A stretch of 64,000 nt of DNA from Saccharothrix obliqua (GTDB lineage: Bacteria > Actinomycetota > Actinomycetes > Mycobacteriales > Pseudonocardiaceae), in NCBI RefSeq assembly GCF_019375475.1, contig NZ_JAHXGQ010000004.1, positions 434,001-498,000 of the forward strand, written 5' to 3'. A program made the translations under genes and the position numbers. The notes below the pieces were generated by a model. That model saw nothing but the letters and a program-made list of their open reading frames with translations. It did not search any database and had not been told where the DNA came from. Positions 7,475 through 17,350 of the stretch are shown piece after piece. The number at the start of each line of letters is the position of its first letter. Position 1 is the stretch's first letter.

Positions 7475-9181
7475 GTGGACGACCACGTGGTGCAACCGTT
7501 GCTCGCACGGACCGCGGATGCGGTGTCCGAGGCGATCGGCCGGGTCCGCCCGGACTCGGCCGGTGCGGACCCCGTGGTGCGACGATCCGGCCACGCGGAC
7601 TTCCAGTCGAACGCCGCGCTCGCGCTCGGTCGGCGGCTCGGGGTCGCGCCCGCCGCGCTGGCCGGGGAGATCGCGGGGTCCGTGACCGGGGTGCGGGCGG
7701 AGGTGTCGGGGCCGGGTTTCCTCAACCTGACGCTGCCCGACCGGGTGATCTGGGAGCAGGTCTCGGCCCGCGGCGGGCCGCGCCTGGGCATCGGCCGCCC
7801 GGAACGCGGCCGGAAGGTCGTGGTCGACTACTCCGCGCCCAACATCGCCAAGGAGATGCACGTCGGCCACCTGCGCACGACGATCATCGGCGACAGCCTC
7901 GCCCGCGTGCTCGGGTTCCTCGGCGCGGACGTGGTGCGGCAGAACCACCTCGGAGACTGGGGCACCCAGTTCGGCATGCTGATCCAGCACCTCTGGGAGC
8001 ACCCGGGCGGTTCGGCGGTGACCGCGCTGGACGACCGGTACCGGGCGGCCCGCGCGGAGTTCGACGCGGACCCGGCGTTCGCCGCCCGCGCGCGGGCGCG
8101 GGTGGTGGCGCTCCAGGCGGGTGAGCCGGAGACGGTCGCCGCGTGGCGGGGGATCGTGGCCGAGTCGGAGCGCGCTTTCCGCGTCCTGTACGACCGGTTG
8201 GGCGTGCTGCTCACCCCCGAGGACTCGGTGGGCGAGTCGTTCTACAACCCGGTGCTCCCCGACGTCGTGGCCGAGCTGCGGGCCGCCGGCATCGCGGTGG
8301 ACAGCGACGACGCCGTGGTGGTGTTCTCGCAGGAAGTCACCGGCCCAGAAGGCGCACCGGTGCCGCTGATGGTGCGCAAGAGCGACGGCGGCTACGGCTA
8401 CGACACCACGGACCTGGCCACGATCCGCCACCGCATCCGCGAGCTGGGCGCGCAGCGGCTCGTCTACGTGACCGACTCGCGGCAGGCGCTGCATTTCCGG
8501 CTGGTGTTTGAGACGGCCCGGCGGGCGGGTTGGCTGACCGACGACGTGACCGCCGAGCACGTGGCGTACGGCACGGTCCTCGGCCCGGACGGCAGGCCGT
8601 TCAAGACCCGCGCGGGTGGCGCGGTGCGGCTGTCCGACCTGCTGGACGACGCCGTGGCGCGGGCCCGCGCGGTGGTGGCGGAGAAGAACCCCGGGCTGGA
8701 CCCCGCCGAACTCGACCGGATCGCCGAGCAGGCGGGCATCGGCGCGGTCAAGTACGCCGACCTGTCGACGTCCCGGGCGAAGGACTACGCGTTCAACGTC
8801 GAGCGGATGGTGTCGTTCACCGGCAACACCGGCGTCTACCTCCAGTACGCGCACGCCCGGATCTGCTCGATCCTGCGTGGCGCGAGCGGTGCGACCGCGG
8901 TCGCCGACGTGCCGCTGGAGCCGGCCGAGCGCGCCCTCGCCCTGGCGCTGGACGGGTACGGCGGCGTGCTCGCCGAAGTCGCGGAAACCCTTGAGCCGCA
9001 CCGGCTCTGCGGTTACCTCTACGACCTCGCGCGTGCCTTCACCGGGTTCTACGAGGCGTGCCCGGTGCTCAGGGCGGCGGAGCCGGTGCGCGGCAACCGG
9101 CTCGCGTTGTGCCGCCTCACCGCACGCACCCTCGGCCACGGGCTGGGCCTGCTCGGCATCGCCGCGCCCGAGCGCATGTGA
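7475..9181 (+). CDS. argS: arginine--tRNA ligase
   Basis: Class I aminoacyl-tRNA synthetase charging tRNA-Arg, 568 residues. The ATP-binding HIGH motif is H129-V-G-H132 in the context Y-S-A-P-N-I-A-K-E-M, characteristic of ArgS. The KMSKS loop is degenerate (F-K-T-R-A-G near 376), which is usual for ArgS. The C-terminal DALR anticodon-binding domain contains V-Y-L-Q-Y-A-H-A-R-I. GTG start with GGAGG four bases ahead. In many actinobacteria the housekeeping argS precedes lysA and hom; neither is nearby, so this may be a second copy, but the rest of the genome is not visible. Confidence 0.93.
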   Translation: MDDHVVQPLLARTADAVSEAIGRVRPDSAGADPVVRRSGHADFQSNAALALGRRLGVAPAALAGEIAGSVTGVRAEVSGPGFLNLTLPDRVIWEQVSARGGPRLGIGRPERGRKVVVDYSAPNIAKEMHVGHLRTTIIGDSLARVLGFLGADVVRQNHLGDWGTQFGMLIQHLWEHPGGSAVTALDDRYRAARAEFDADPAFAARARARVVALQAGEPETVAAWRGIVAESERAFRVLYDRLGVLLTPEDSVGESFYNPVLPDVVAELRAAGIAVDSDDAVVVFSQEVTGPEGAPVPLMVRKSDGGYGYDTTDLATIRHRIRELGAQRLVYVTDSRQALHFRLVFETARRAGWLTDDVTAEHVAYGTVLGPDGRPFKTRAGGAVRLSDLLDDAVARARAVVAEKNPGLDPAELDRIAEQAGIGAVKYADLSTSRAKDYAFNVERMVSFTGNTGVYLQYAHARICSILRGASGATAVADVPLEPAERALALALDGYGGVLAEVAETLEPHRLCGYLYDLARAFTGFYEACPVLRAAEPVRGNRLALCRLTARTLGHGLGLLGIAAPERM

Positions 9182-9183
9182 CC

Positions 9184-9213
9184 CCCGGCCCCGTCCGCGT
9201 GGACGGGGCCGGG
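9184..9213. terminator. bidirectional terminator between argS and htpG
   Basis: Perfect hairpin with 13-bp arms (9184-9196, 9201-9213) and loop GCGT in the 39-bp gap between the convergent argS and htpG genes. Confidence 0.8.
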
Positions 9214-9220
9214 CCGGTGG

Positions 9221-11086
<1,866 letters not shown>

Positions 11087-11256
11087 GTTCGTCCTTTCTC
11101 TTCGACCCTCGTCGAAGGGGAATGGTATCGAGCCGGGTGGCGGTCGGGGGACGGCGGACCCCGGAGGGCGTCGAAACCAAGCGTGTCCGGTTCATCACGC
11201 TCGGTGATGGTCGACTCGGCCGGGAGTGGCGCCGGGACCCGGGCGTCGGGACCGGT

Positions 11257-11682
11257 TCAGCCGGGGATCAGGGCGGCGAGCAGGTCGCCGGTCGGCGGAC
11301 CGACCAGGCTGTGCAGCGGGACGTCGTCCAGCTCGGCGAGGAACGCCGCGTGGGCCCGGCGCAACGCGCCGCGCAACCGGCACGCGCCACGCAGCGGGCA
11401 CGGCACCTCGTCGCAGTCCACCACCTCGGCCTGACCCTCGAAGTCGCGGACCACCTGGCCCACCGTCCACTGGAGGGCTTCGGGCGCGATGCGCAGCCCG
11501 CCGGACCGGCCGCGCACGGTGACCAGCAGCCCGCGGTGCGCGAGCTTCTGCACCACCTTGGCGAGGTGGTTGCGGGGCACGGCGAGCGCGGTCGCCAGGT
11601 CGTCCACAGTGGACAGGCCGCTGCGGGTGGCGGTGAGCATCAGCACCCGGAGGGCGATGTCGGTGGCCCGGGTCAACTGCAT
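11257..11682 (-). CDS. nsrR: Rrf2-family nitric-oxide sensor NsrR
   Basis: 141-residue winged-helix repressor whose Fe-S cluster is destroyed by nitric oxide. The three cluster cysteines occur as C-x4-C-x5-C (D-C-D-E-V-P-C-P-L-R-G-A-C), the spacing found in enterobacterial NsrR. N-terminal M-Q-L-T-R-A-T-D-I-A-L-R-V-L-M is a classic NsrR start, so ATG at 11682 is used. It is divergent from the flavohaemoglobin gene, its best-known target, and a 23-bp dyad lies between them. It likely represses hmp and itself and is relieved by NO. Confidence 0.9.
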   Translation of the reverse strand: MQLTRATDIALRVLMLTATRSGLSTVDDLATALAVPRNHLAKVVQKLAHRGLLVTVRGRSGGLRIAPEALQWTVGQVVRDFEGQAEVVDCDEVPCPLRGACRLRGALRRAHAAFLAELDDVPLHSLVGPPTGDLLAALIPG

Positions 11683-11724
11683 ACCGCACCCTACCAAGGG
11701 GTGTTGTCGATACCGGTTTTCCCA

Positions 11725-11737
11725 GGACCAAAGGTCC
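11725..11737. promoter_or_regulatory. short palindrome near nsrR promoter
   Basis: GGACC-AAA-GGTCC, a 5-bp-arm palindrome 42 bp upstream of nsrR. It may be a second regulatory site or part of the nsrR promoter; function is unknown. Confidence 0.25.
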
Positions 11738-11782
11738 CTATTCCCCCGTGATCAAGCGCATAGCACGCGAAGAGGGTTCGTT

Positions 11783-11805
11783 AAGAGGTATCGTTGATAC
11801 CTTTT
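11783..11805. promoter_or_regulatory. NsrR-type operator upstream of hmp
   Basis: A 23-bp dyad: left arm AAGAGGTATC (11783-11792), centre GTT, right arm GATACCTTTT (11796-11805); nine of ten arm positions pair. NsrR sites in several phyla are dyads of about 23 bp with AAG at the left edge and CTT or TTT at the right. It lies 35 bp upstream of the hmp start codon. Confidence 0.7.
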
Positions 11806-11840
11806 TTTGCGTCCCACCCGCTCCACGGAAGGCCAACCCC

Positions 11841-13067
11841 ATGCTCGCCCCCGAGTCGGTGCGGATCGTCCGCGCCACCGCAGCCACCGTGGTCCGCCAC
11901 GGCGAGGAGATCACCGGCCGCTTCTACGACCGGATGTTCACCGCGCACCCGGAACTGCTCGACCTGTTCAACCGGGGCAACCAGGCGAGCGGCGCGCAGC
12001 GCCAGGCGCTGGCCGTGTCCGTCGCCGCCGTGGCGGCGCACTTCGCGGGCCTCAAGCCCGTGCCGCTCAAGGCCGTCGTCGGCCGCATCGCGCACAAGCA
12101 CGCCTCGGTCGGCATCTCGCCCAGCCAGTACGTCGTCGTGGGTCGCCACCTGACCGCCGCGATCGGCGAGGTGCTGGGCGAGGCGGCCACCCCGGACGTG
12201 CTCGCCGCGTGGGACGAGGTCTACTGGCTGTTCGCGTGCCTGCTGGTGGCCGAGGAGGCGCGGCTCTACCAGGTGGCGGGCAGTGATTTCGGCCGCCCGT
12301 TCCACCCGCACGAGGTGGTCGCCGTCGACCGGGACACCGAGCACGTGCGGACGTTCCACCTGCGCCCGGTCACCGGGTCGGGCAACCCGCACCGGCCGGG
12401 GCAGTACGTGAGCGTCGCCGTCGAGCTGCCCGGCGTGGGCAGGCAGATCCGGCAGTACACGATCAGCGGCGCGCCCGGCGAGGAGACGCTGCGGATCACC
12501 GTGAAGCGGCACCGCGCCGCCGAGGGCAGGCCCGCCGGGATGGTGTCCACCTACCTGCACGAGCACGTGCGCGTCGGCGACCGGCTGGCCGTGAGCCCGC
12601 CGTTCGGCGACGTCCACCTGCCCGACGGCGACGGCCCGCTGGTCCTCGCGGGCGCGGGCGTCGGCACGACGCCGATCGTCGCCGCGGTGCGCCACCTGGC
12701 CCGCACCGGCAGCACCCGACCGCTGACCGTCGTGCACGCCGACCGCTCCCCCGCCGCCCACCCGCTGCGCGCCGACCTGTTCGCCGCCGTGGCGCAACTG
12801 CCCGCGGCCGAGCTGCGGCTCTGGTACGAGGCGCCCGCCGCGATCGCGCTGCCCGAGCGCACCACCGCCGCGCCCGGCCTGGTCGAACCCGACGTGATCC
12901 CCGCCGACCCGGGCACCCGCGCCCTGCTGTGCGGCCCGCTGCCGTTCATGCGGGAGGTCCGGCGGAGCCTGCTGGCCCGCGGTGTGCCGGCGGCCAACAT
13001 CCAGTACGAGGTGTTCGGGCCGGACGCGTGGCTCGGCGACGAGCAGCCCGAACCCGCCAGGGCCTAG
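11841..13067 (+). CDS. hmp: flavohaemoglobin, nitric oxide dioxygenase
   Basis: Cytosolic 408-residue enzyme converting NO plus O2 to nitrate with NAD(P)H. Globin domain (about 1-137) has the B10 tyrosine at Y29 (F-Y-D-R-M-F) and the proximal histidine in K-H87-A-S. The FAD-binding barrel contains R-Q-Y-T-I-S (near 215) and the NAD-binding domain contains A-G-A-G-V-G-T-T-P-I (near 272). ATG at 11841 matches the E. coli Hmp N-terminus; longer in-frame extension crosses the operator. Divergent from nsrR and probably repressed by it. Confidence 0.95.
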   Translation: MLAPESVRIVRATAATVVRHGEEITGRFYDRMFTAHPELLDLFNRGNQASGAQRQALAVSVAAVAAHFAGLKPVPLKAVVGRIAHKHASVGISPSQYVVVGRHLTAAIGEVLGEAATPDVLAAWDEVYWLFACLLVAEEARLYQVAGSDFGRPFHPHEVVAVDRDTEHVRTFHLRPVTGSGNPHRPGQYVSVAVELPGVGRQIRQYTISGAPGEETLRITVKRHRAAEGRPAGMVSTYLHEHVRVGDRLAVSPPFGDVHLPDGDGPLVLAGAGVGTTPIVAAVRHLARTGSTRPLTVVHADRSPAAHPLRADLFAAVAQLPAAELRLWYEAPAAIALPERTTAAPGLVEPDVIPADPGTRALLCGPLPFMREVRRSLLARGVPAANIQYEVFGPDAWLGDEQPEPARA

Positions 13068-13076
13068 GTTGGCCCG

Positions 13077-14003
13077 GTGCTGCCCGATCTCGACGTCATC
13101 GACTCCGAAGCGGTGTACGAGGCACGTCGCCACGACCCCGCGCTGTGGGTGCCGTGGGCGCGGCACGCGCTCGGGCTCGCCGGTCTCCCGACGCCGTCCG
13201 CGCTGACCGTGACGGGTGGGAGCACCTACCCGGTCGTGTTGGCGGACAACGGGTTCGTGGTGAAGTTCTACGGCGAGCACTGGTGCGGCCCGGACAGCCA
13301 CGCCGTCGAACGCGAGGCGTACCGGGTGCTCGCGGGCGTCGGGTACGTGCCGGAGGTCGTGCACCGCGGCGAACTGCGCCCGCGCGGCTCGCGGTGGCCC
13401 TGGCCGTTCCTCGTGCTGCGGCGCGTGCCGGGCGTGCCGTGGCCCGCGGTTCCCGCCGGCGTTCGGCACGCGCTGGCCCACCGGTTGGGCGAAGCGATCC
13501 GGGAACTGGCCGGGGTTCCGCTGACCGGCGGCCTGCTCGGTCCGGACAGCACGGCGTTCCGGGACCTCCTGCGCGCCCGCCGGTCGGCGGCGCTCGCCGA
13601 CCACCGGCGGTGGGGTCGGCTCGGCCCGGCGTTGCTGGACCGGGTCGAGCTGCCGGACCCGGACCACCTCGCCCGCACGCGGGTGCTCGTGCACGGCGAC
13701 CTCCACGGCGGCAACATCTTCGCCGACCCGGCCGGACCCGCGTTGACCGGGTTGATCGACTTCACCGACGTCTACGCGGGCGACCCGAGGTACGCGTTGG
13801 TCCAGCTCCACCTCAACGCGTTCCGCGGCGACCGCGGTCTCCTGGCGTCCTGCCTGGACGGCATGGCCATCGAGGTCGACCCGCGCGACATGCTCGCCTT
13901 CACGCTCCTGCACGACTTCGACGTGCTGGAGGGCTTCCCGCACGACCTGACCGGCTTCACCGAGCCCGACGACCTGGCCGCCGCCCTCTGGGCGGTCCCG
14001 TGA
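13077..14003 (+). CDS. APH-family phosphotransferase
   Basis: 308-residue kinase of the aminoglycoside/hygromycin phosphotransferase fold. Catalytic loop V-H-G-D-L-H-G-G-N-I-F and metal segment L-I-D-F-T-D-V-Y-A-G-D-P-R-Y are intact; the N-lobe has G-G-S-T-Y-P-V and the lysine-bearing strand F-V-V-K-F-Y. GTG start ten bases after the hmp stop, so cotranscription with hmp is possible although GGGCC-TAGGTT-GGCCC between them could weakly terminate. The next gene is another phosphotransferase. Substrate cannot be determined; antibiotic inactivation is a family-based guess. Confidence 0.75.
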   Translation: MLPDLDVIDSEAVYEARRHDPALWVPWARHALGLAGLPTPSALTVTGGSTYPVVLADNGFVVKFYGEHWCGPDSHAVEREAYRVLAGVGYVPEVVHRGELRPRGSRWPWPFLVLRRVPGVPWPAVPAGVRHALAHRLGEAIRELAGVPLTGGLLGPDSTAFRDLLRARRSAALADHRRWGRLGPALLDRVELPDPDHLARTRVLVHGDLHGGNIFADPAGPALTGLIDFTDVYAGDPRYALVQLHLNAFRGDRGLLASCLDGMAIEVDPRDMLAFTLLHDFDVLEGFPHDLTGFTEPDDLAAALWAVP

Positions 14004-14059
14004 TCGGGTACGGTGGGATCATGCTTTGACGCAGGCCCGCGAGCCGGGCGCCCCCGCAC

Positions 14060-14093
14060 CTCCTTCGTGCCGAAACCACCGCTCACGAAGGAG
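14060..14093 (+). promoter_or_regulatory. leader hairpin sequestering the ribosome binding site
   Basis: Perfect 10-bp arms CTCCTTCGTG (14060-14069) and CACGAAGGAG (14084-14093) with a 14-nt loop. The right arm contains the Shine-Dalgarno AAGGAG (14088-14093) of the following TTG-initiated gene; the left arm reads CACCTCCTT including its preceding bases, copying the anti-Shine-Dalgarno tail of 16S rRNA. Formation would block initiation. A 97-bp leader precedes the gene and includes the minimal frame ATG-CTT-TGA. Confidence 0.6.
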
Positions 14094-14100
14094 ATCACCG

Positions 14101-15003
14101 TTGTTCCCCATCGAAGTCCCCGACGTGCTCCGCACGTCGCACGACAACGAGAACGGCCGCGCCTGGATCGCCGCGTTGCCGACCCTCACCGCCGAGCTGC
14201 TGGACCGCTGGTCGCTGCGCCCGGACGGCCCGACCCGCAACGGCATGGCGTCGCTGGTGCTGCCCGTGGTCCGCGTCGACGGCACCCCGGCCGTGCTGCG
14301 GCTCCAGCCGGTCACCGCCGAGAACCGGGACACCGTCCGCGGTCTGCTGACCTGGCGCGGCGACGGCATCGTGCACCTGCTCGACCACGACCCGGTCAGC
14401 GGCTCCATGTTGCTGGAACGCCTCGACGCCACCCGTCCGCTGTCCGTGGTGGACGACGACGCGGAGGCGGTCGCCGTGGTGGCCGAACTGCTGGCCCGGC
14501 TGACGGCCGTGCCCGCGCCGGCGGGCACCCGCCACCTGGCCGACGTCGGCGCCGCGATGCTCGCCGAGGTGCCCGAGGCCGAGGCGGGGCTGGTGGACCC
14601 GGCGGACCGCGACCTGCTCCGGTACTGCGCGGCGGCCCTGGCCGAGGTCCTGCCCGAACCGGGTGACCGGCTGCTGCACTGGGACCTGCACTACGACAAC
14701 GTCCTGGCGGGCGACCGCGAACCGTGGCTGGCCATCGACCCGGAACCGCTGGCGGGCGACCCGGCGTTCGACCTGCTCCCGGCCCTGGACAACCGCTGGG
14801 ACGGGTCCGACGCGCGCCACACCACCCTCCGCCGCTTCGACCAGCTGACCGAGACCATGGGCCTCGACCGGGACCGCGCGGCACACTGGACCCTGGGCCG
14901 CGTGCTCCAGAACGTGCTGTGGGACGTGGAGGACGGCGAGCCCGTGGTGGACCCGGTGCAACGGACGATCGCGACGGTCGTGGCGGAGCACCGGCTCGGG
15001 TGA
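14101..15003 (+). CDS. APH(6)-like aminoglycoside O-phosphotransferase
   Basis: 300-residue kinase resembling streptomycin 6-phosphotransferase and the hydroxyurea-kinase group. Catalytic loop L-H-W-D-L-H-Y-D-N-V-L (aspartate present; W replaces the usual G before it, as in APH(6)) and metal site A-I-D-P-E-P-L-A-G-D-P-A-F-D are diagnostic for this subgroup. A TTG start at 14101 is chosen because AAGGAG lies seven bases upstream; the frame is open further but only through the leader hairpin. Likely inactivates an aminoglycoside or related hydroxy compound in the cytosol. The leader structure suggests translational control. Confidence 0.82.
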   Translation: MFPIEVPDVLRTSHDNENGRAWIAALPTLTAELLDRWSLRPDGPTRNGMASLVLPVVRVDGTPAVLRLQPVTAENRDTVRGLLTWRGDGIVHLLDHDPVSGSMLLERLDATRPLSVVDDDAEAVAVVAELLARLTAVPAPAGTRHLADVGAAMLAEVPEAEAGLVDPADRDLLRYCAAALAEVLPEPGDRLLHWDLHYDNVLAGDREPWLAIDPEPLAGDPAFDLLPALDNRWDGSDARHTTLRRFDQLTETMGLDRDRAAHWTLGRVLQNVLWDVEDGEPVVDPVQRTIATVVAEHRLG

Positions 15004-15093
15004 GGCGCGGACGGTGCCCGTGCCTCATAACGAGACGATGATGAGCCGAATGAAAACCGCCCTACTCCGCGGTAAAGTCACAGGTAAACAAGT
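15004..15093 (+). promoter_or_regulatory. CRISPR leader
   Basis: The 90 bases left of repeat 1 are much richer in A/T than the flanks (for example ATGATGAGCCGAATGAAAAC and AAACAAGT just before the repeat), contain no gene and abut the most conserved repeats. The most degenerate repeat is at the other end. Both facts place the leader and array promoter here, with transcription rightward. Confidence 0.7.
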
Positions 15094-15672
15094 GTCTTCC
15101 CCGCGCCAGCGGGGGTGGTCCCCACCGGTTCAGCTTGATCGTGCGGGTCGGGGTGTCTTCCCCGCGCCAGCGGGGGTGGTCCCTCGCCCACGACTTCGCG
15201 GTTGAGGTCGCCTGGGTCTTCCCCGCGCCAGCGGGGGTGGTCCGGACGTGATGGCGCAGGCCCTCGCCTACCTGGCGTCTTCCCCGCACCAGCGGGGGTG
15301 GTCCCTTGAGTCGACGCGCCGCCTGTCGGAGGGTGAGGTCTTCCCCGCGCCAGCGGGGGTGGTCCCAGCTCGACCCGAGCCGTGTGGTCCTCGGGCAGGT
15401 CTTCCCCGCGCCAGCGGGGGTGGTCCCTCGACCGGCGCGCTGACGCTGTCCGCGGCACAGTATTCCCCGCGCCAGCGGGGGTGGTCCGTCCGCCGCCGTC
15501 CGGTCCTCCGACTTGATCGCGTCTTCCCCGCGCCAGCGGAGGTGGTCCCGTCGCCCACGCCCCCGATCACGCCAGGCCCCTGGTCTTCCCCGCGCCAGCG
15601 GGGGTGGTCCCAAGAAGGTCACGCGCGACCTGGCCGAGCCGCGGTCTTCCCCGCGCCGGCGGGGGTGGTTCC
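15094..15672 (+). CRISPR. type I-E CRISPR array, 10 repeats, 9 spacers
   Basis: Ten 29-bp repeats start at 15094, 15155, 15216, 15277, 15338, 15399, 15460, 15521, 15583 and 15644. The consensus begins GTCTTCCCC, has stem CCCCGC/GCGGGG and ends GTGGTCCC, matching the E. coli/actinobacterial type I-E family. Spacers are 32 bp (the eighth is 33). Variants: repeat 4 has A for G in the loop, repeat 7 A for C at position 3, repeat 8 G to A in the stem, repeat 10 two changes near its end. No cas gene occurs within the window on either side. Confidence 0.97.
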
Positions 15673-15687
15673 CGGTTCAGGGCCGGC

Positions 15688-17325
15688 CTAGCCGCCGGCC
15701 TTCCACTCGTCGTGGTACTCGGCGAACACCGTGCGCAGGTGGTGGCCGATCTTCAGGTAGTCCAGGTCGTCCAGGTTCGCCAACGACACCCGCACCGACC
15801 ACTTCGGCCCGTCGAAGCCGCCTCCGTTGAGCAACACGACGGAGGCGTGCTCCGCCAACCGGAACAACGGGTCGATCGGCTCGTAGGTGTCCTCCAGGTA
15901 CTTGGCGAACTCGGCGCCGTGCACGCGCTCCGCCTCCGCCAGCAGGTCCAGCTCCAGGTAGTACCCGGCACGCTGGGGGTCGTCGGCGATCTTCATGCCC
16001 ACGCCCTCGACCAGCAGCCCGAGGCGGGTGCGGACGATCTCCTGCACGCGTGCCTTGTACGCCTGCCCGTCGGGCAGCAACGTGAACAAGGAGAACAACC
16101 CGAGCTGGACCTGCTGCGGCAGGCTGAGGCCCGCCGTGTGGTTGAGCGCCACGCGGCGGGAATCGGCCACCAGGCGGTCGATGAACGGGAGTGCGTCCGG
16201 CTCCAGGGTCAGGGTGCCGTAGCGCTTGCGCAACCGGGCGCGGTCCGGTTCCGGCAGACCGGCGATCCGGTCGTCGACGACGTTGCCGTCGTGCAGGCCG
16301 ATCACGCCCAACCGCCAGCCGGTCGCCCCGAAGTGCTTGGAGTACGAGTACACCAGCAACGTGTTGCGGGGCAGGTCGGCGGCGAGCGAGCGGAAGCCGT
16401 TGACGAAGGTGCCGTACACGTCGTCGGTGACGATCAGCAGCTCCGGGTTCCGCTCGGCGACGATGTCCCGGATCTGCTCGCGGACCCGGTCGGACAACGC
16501 CAGCGACGGCGGGTTGCTCGGGTTCACCAGGCACACCAGCCTGATCGACGGGTCGGCGAGCTTCGCCACCTCCTCGGTCGAGTAACGCCACTCGCGAACA
16601 CCCTCGGACACGAACATGTCCGCGTGCACCAGCTCCACCTCGAAGTCGTACTCGTCGAGGTCCGGGATCTCGATGTACGGCGTGAAGATGGGCACCATGA
16701 TCGCGATCCGGTCGCCCTTGTGCAGCACGCCGTTCGCGAGCAGGGAGTCGAAGATGTAGCACATGGCGGCCGTGCCGCCCTCGGTCGCGAACAGCCTCAG
16801 CTCGGCCTCGGGCGCGTGGTTGTCGAACAGCTCCTGCCGCAGGTAGGCGCGGGCCACCTGCTCCAGGTGCGCCAGCATCCGCGGCGGCACCGGGTAGTTG
16901 TCGCCCACGACGCCGTCGGTCAACTCGTGCACCCACGCGTCGGGCTCGAACCCGAACCGCTCCACACCCAGCCGCACGCAGCGGTCCAGCAGGTCGATGC
17001 CGGGCAGGTCGGGGTGCGCCCTGGTGAACCGCTCGAACCGCGCGGCGATGCCGTCCTTCGCGGGCATCCCGCCGAGGTCGTCCCCGTGCCACACGCGCCT
17101 GCTCTCCGCCAGCGAGAACGCGCCGAGCGCGTAGAACGCCTCACGCGGCCCGGTGGCGATCCAGTTCGGGTTGCCGCGCCCGGCGTTCAGCATGAGGGTC
17201 GCGGACTTGGCCTGCTGGTGGTCGTGGTGCTCCTGCGCCAGCCGGATGAACTCGCCCTTCAGCTCGAACGGGCTGAGCGCGGCCAACTGCTCCATCCGAG
17301 CCCTGCTGATCGACGACTTCGGCAT
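15688..17325 (-). CDS. aspD: aspartate 4-decarboxylase
   Basis: PLP-dependent L-aspartate beta-decarboxylase (aspartate to alanine plus CO2), 545 residues, the size of the dodecameric Asd/AspD enzymes which also have aminotransferase activity. The PLP lysine is in Y-S-Y-S-K-H-F-G-A-T-G-W-R; other class I/II aminotransferase marks are L-N-A-G-R-G-N-P-N-W, N-P-S-N-P-P and V-T-D-D-V-Y. ATG start with AAAGG eight bases upstream. It follows an AspT-type antiporter gene with a 25-bp gap, so the two form an operon that would import aspartate, consume one proton in decarboxylation and export alanine. Its 3' end is 15 bp from the CRISPR array. Confidence 0.93.
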   Translation of the reverse strand: MPKSSISRARMEQLAALSPFELKGEFIRLAQEHHDHQQAKSATLMLNAGRGNPNWIATGPREAFYALGAFSLAESRRVWHGDDLGGMPAKDGIAARFERFTRAHPDLPGIDLLDRCVRLGVERFGFEPDAWVHELTDGVVGDNYPVPPRMLAHLEQVARAYLRQELFDNHAPEAELRLFATEGGTAAMCYIFDSLLANGVLHKGDRIAIMVPIFTPYIEIPDLDEYDFEVELVHADMFVSEGVREWRYSTEEVAKLADPSIRLVCLVNPSNPPSLALSDRVREQIRDIVAERNPELLIVTDDVYGTFVNGFRSLAADLPRNTLLVYSYSKHFGATGWRLGVIGLHDGNVVDDRIAGLPEPDRARLRKRYGTLTLEPDALPFIDRLVADSRRVALNHTAGLSLPQQVQLGLFSLFTLLPDGQAYKARVQEIVRTRLGLLVEGVGMKIADDPQRAGYYLELDLLAEAERVHGAEFAKYLEDTYEPIDPLFRLAEHASVVLLNGGGFDGPKWSVRVSLANLDDLDYLKIGHHLRTVFAEYHDEWKAGG

Positions 17326-17350
17326 GACGACGGCCTTTCTGCCCGGATGG

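Noticed and set aside
15062..15691. Open frames through the CRISPR array that encode tandem P-P-L-A-R-G or G-W-S-P peptides
   Set aside because: The repeat length and period fully explain these; no start with ribosome binding site and the frames are products of the repeat.
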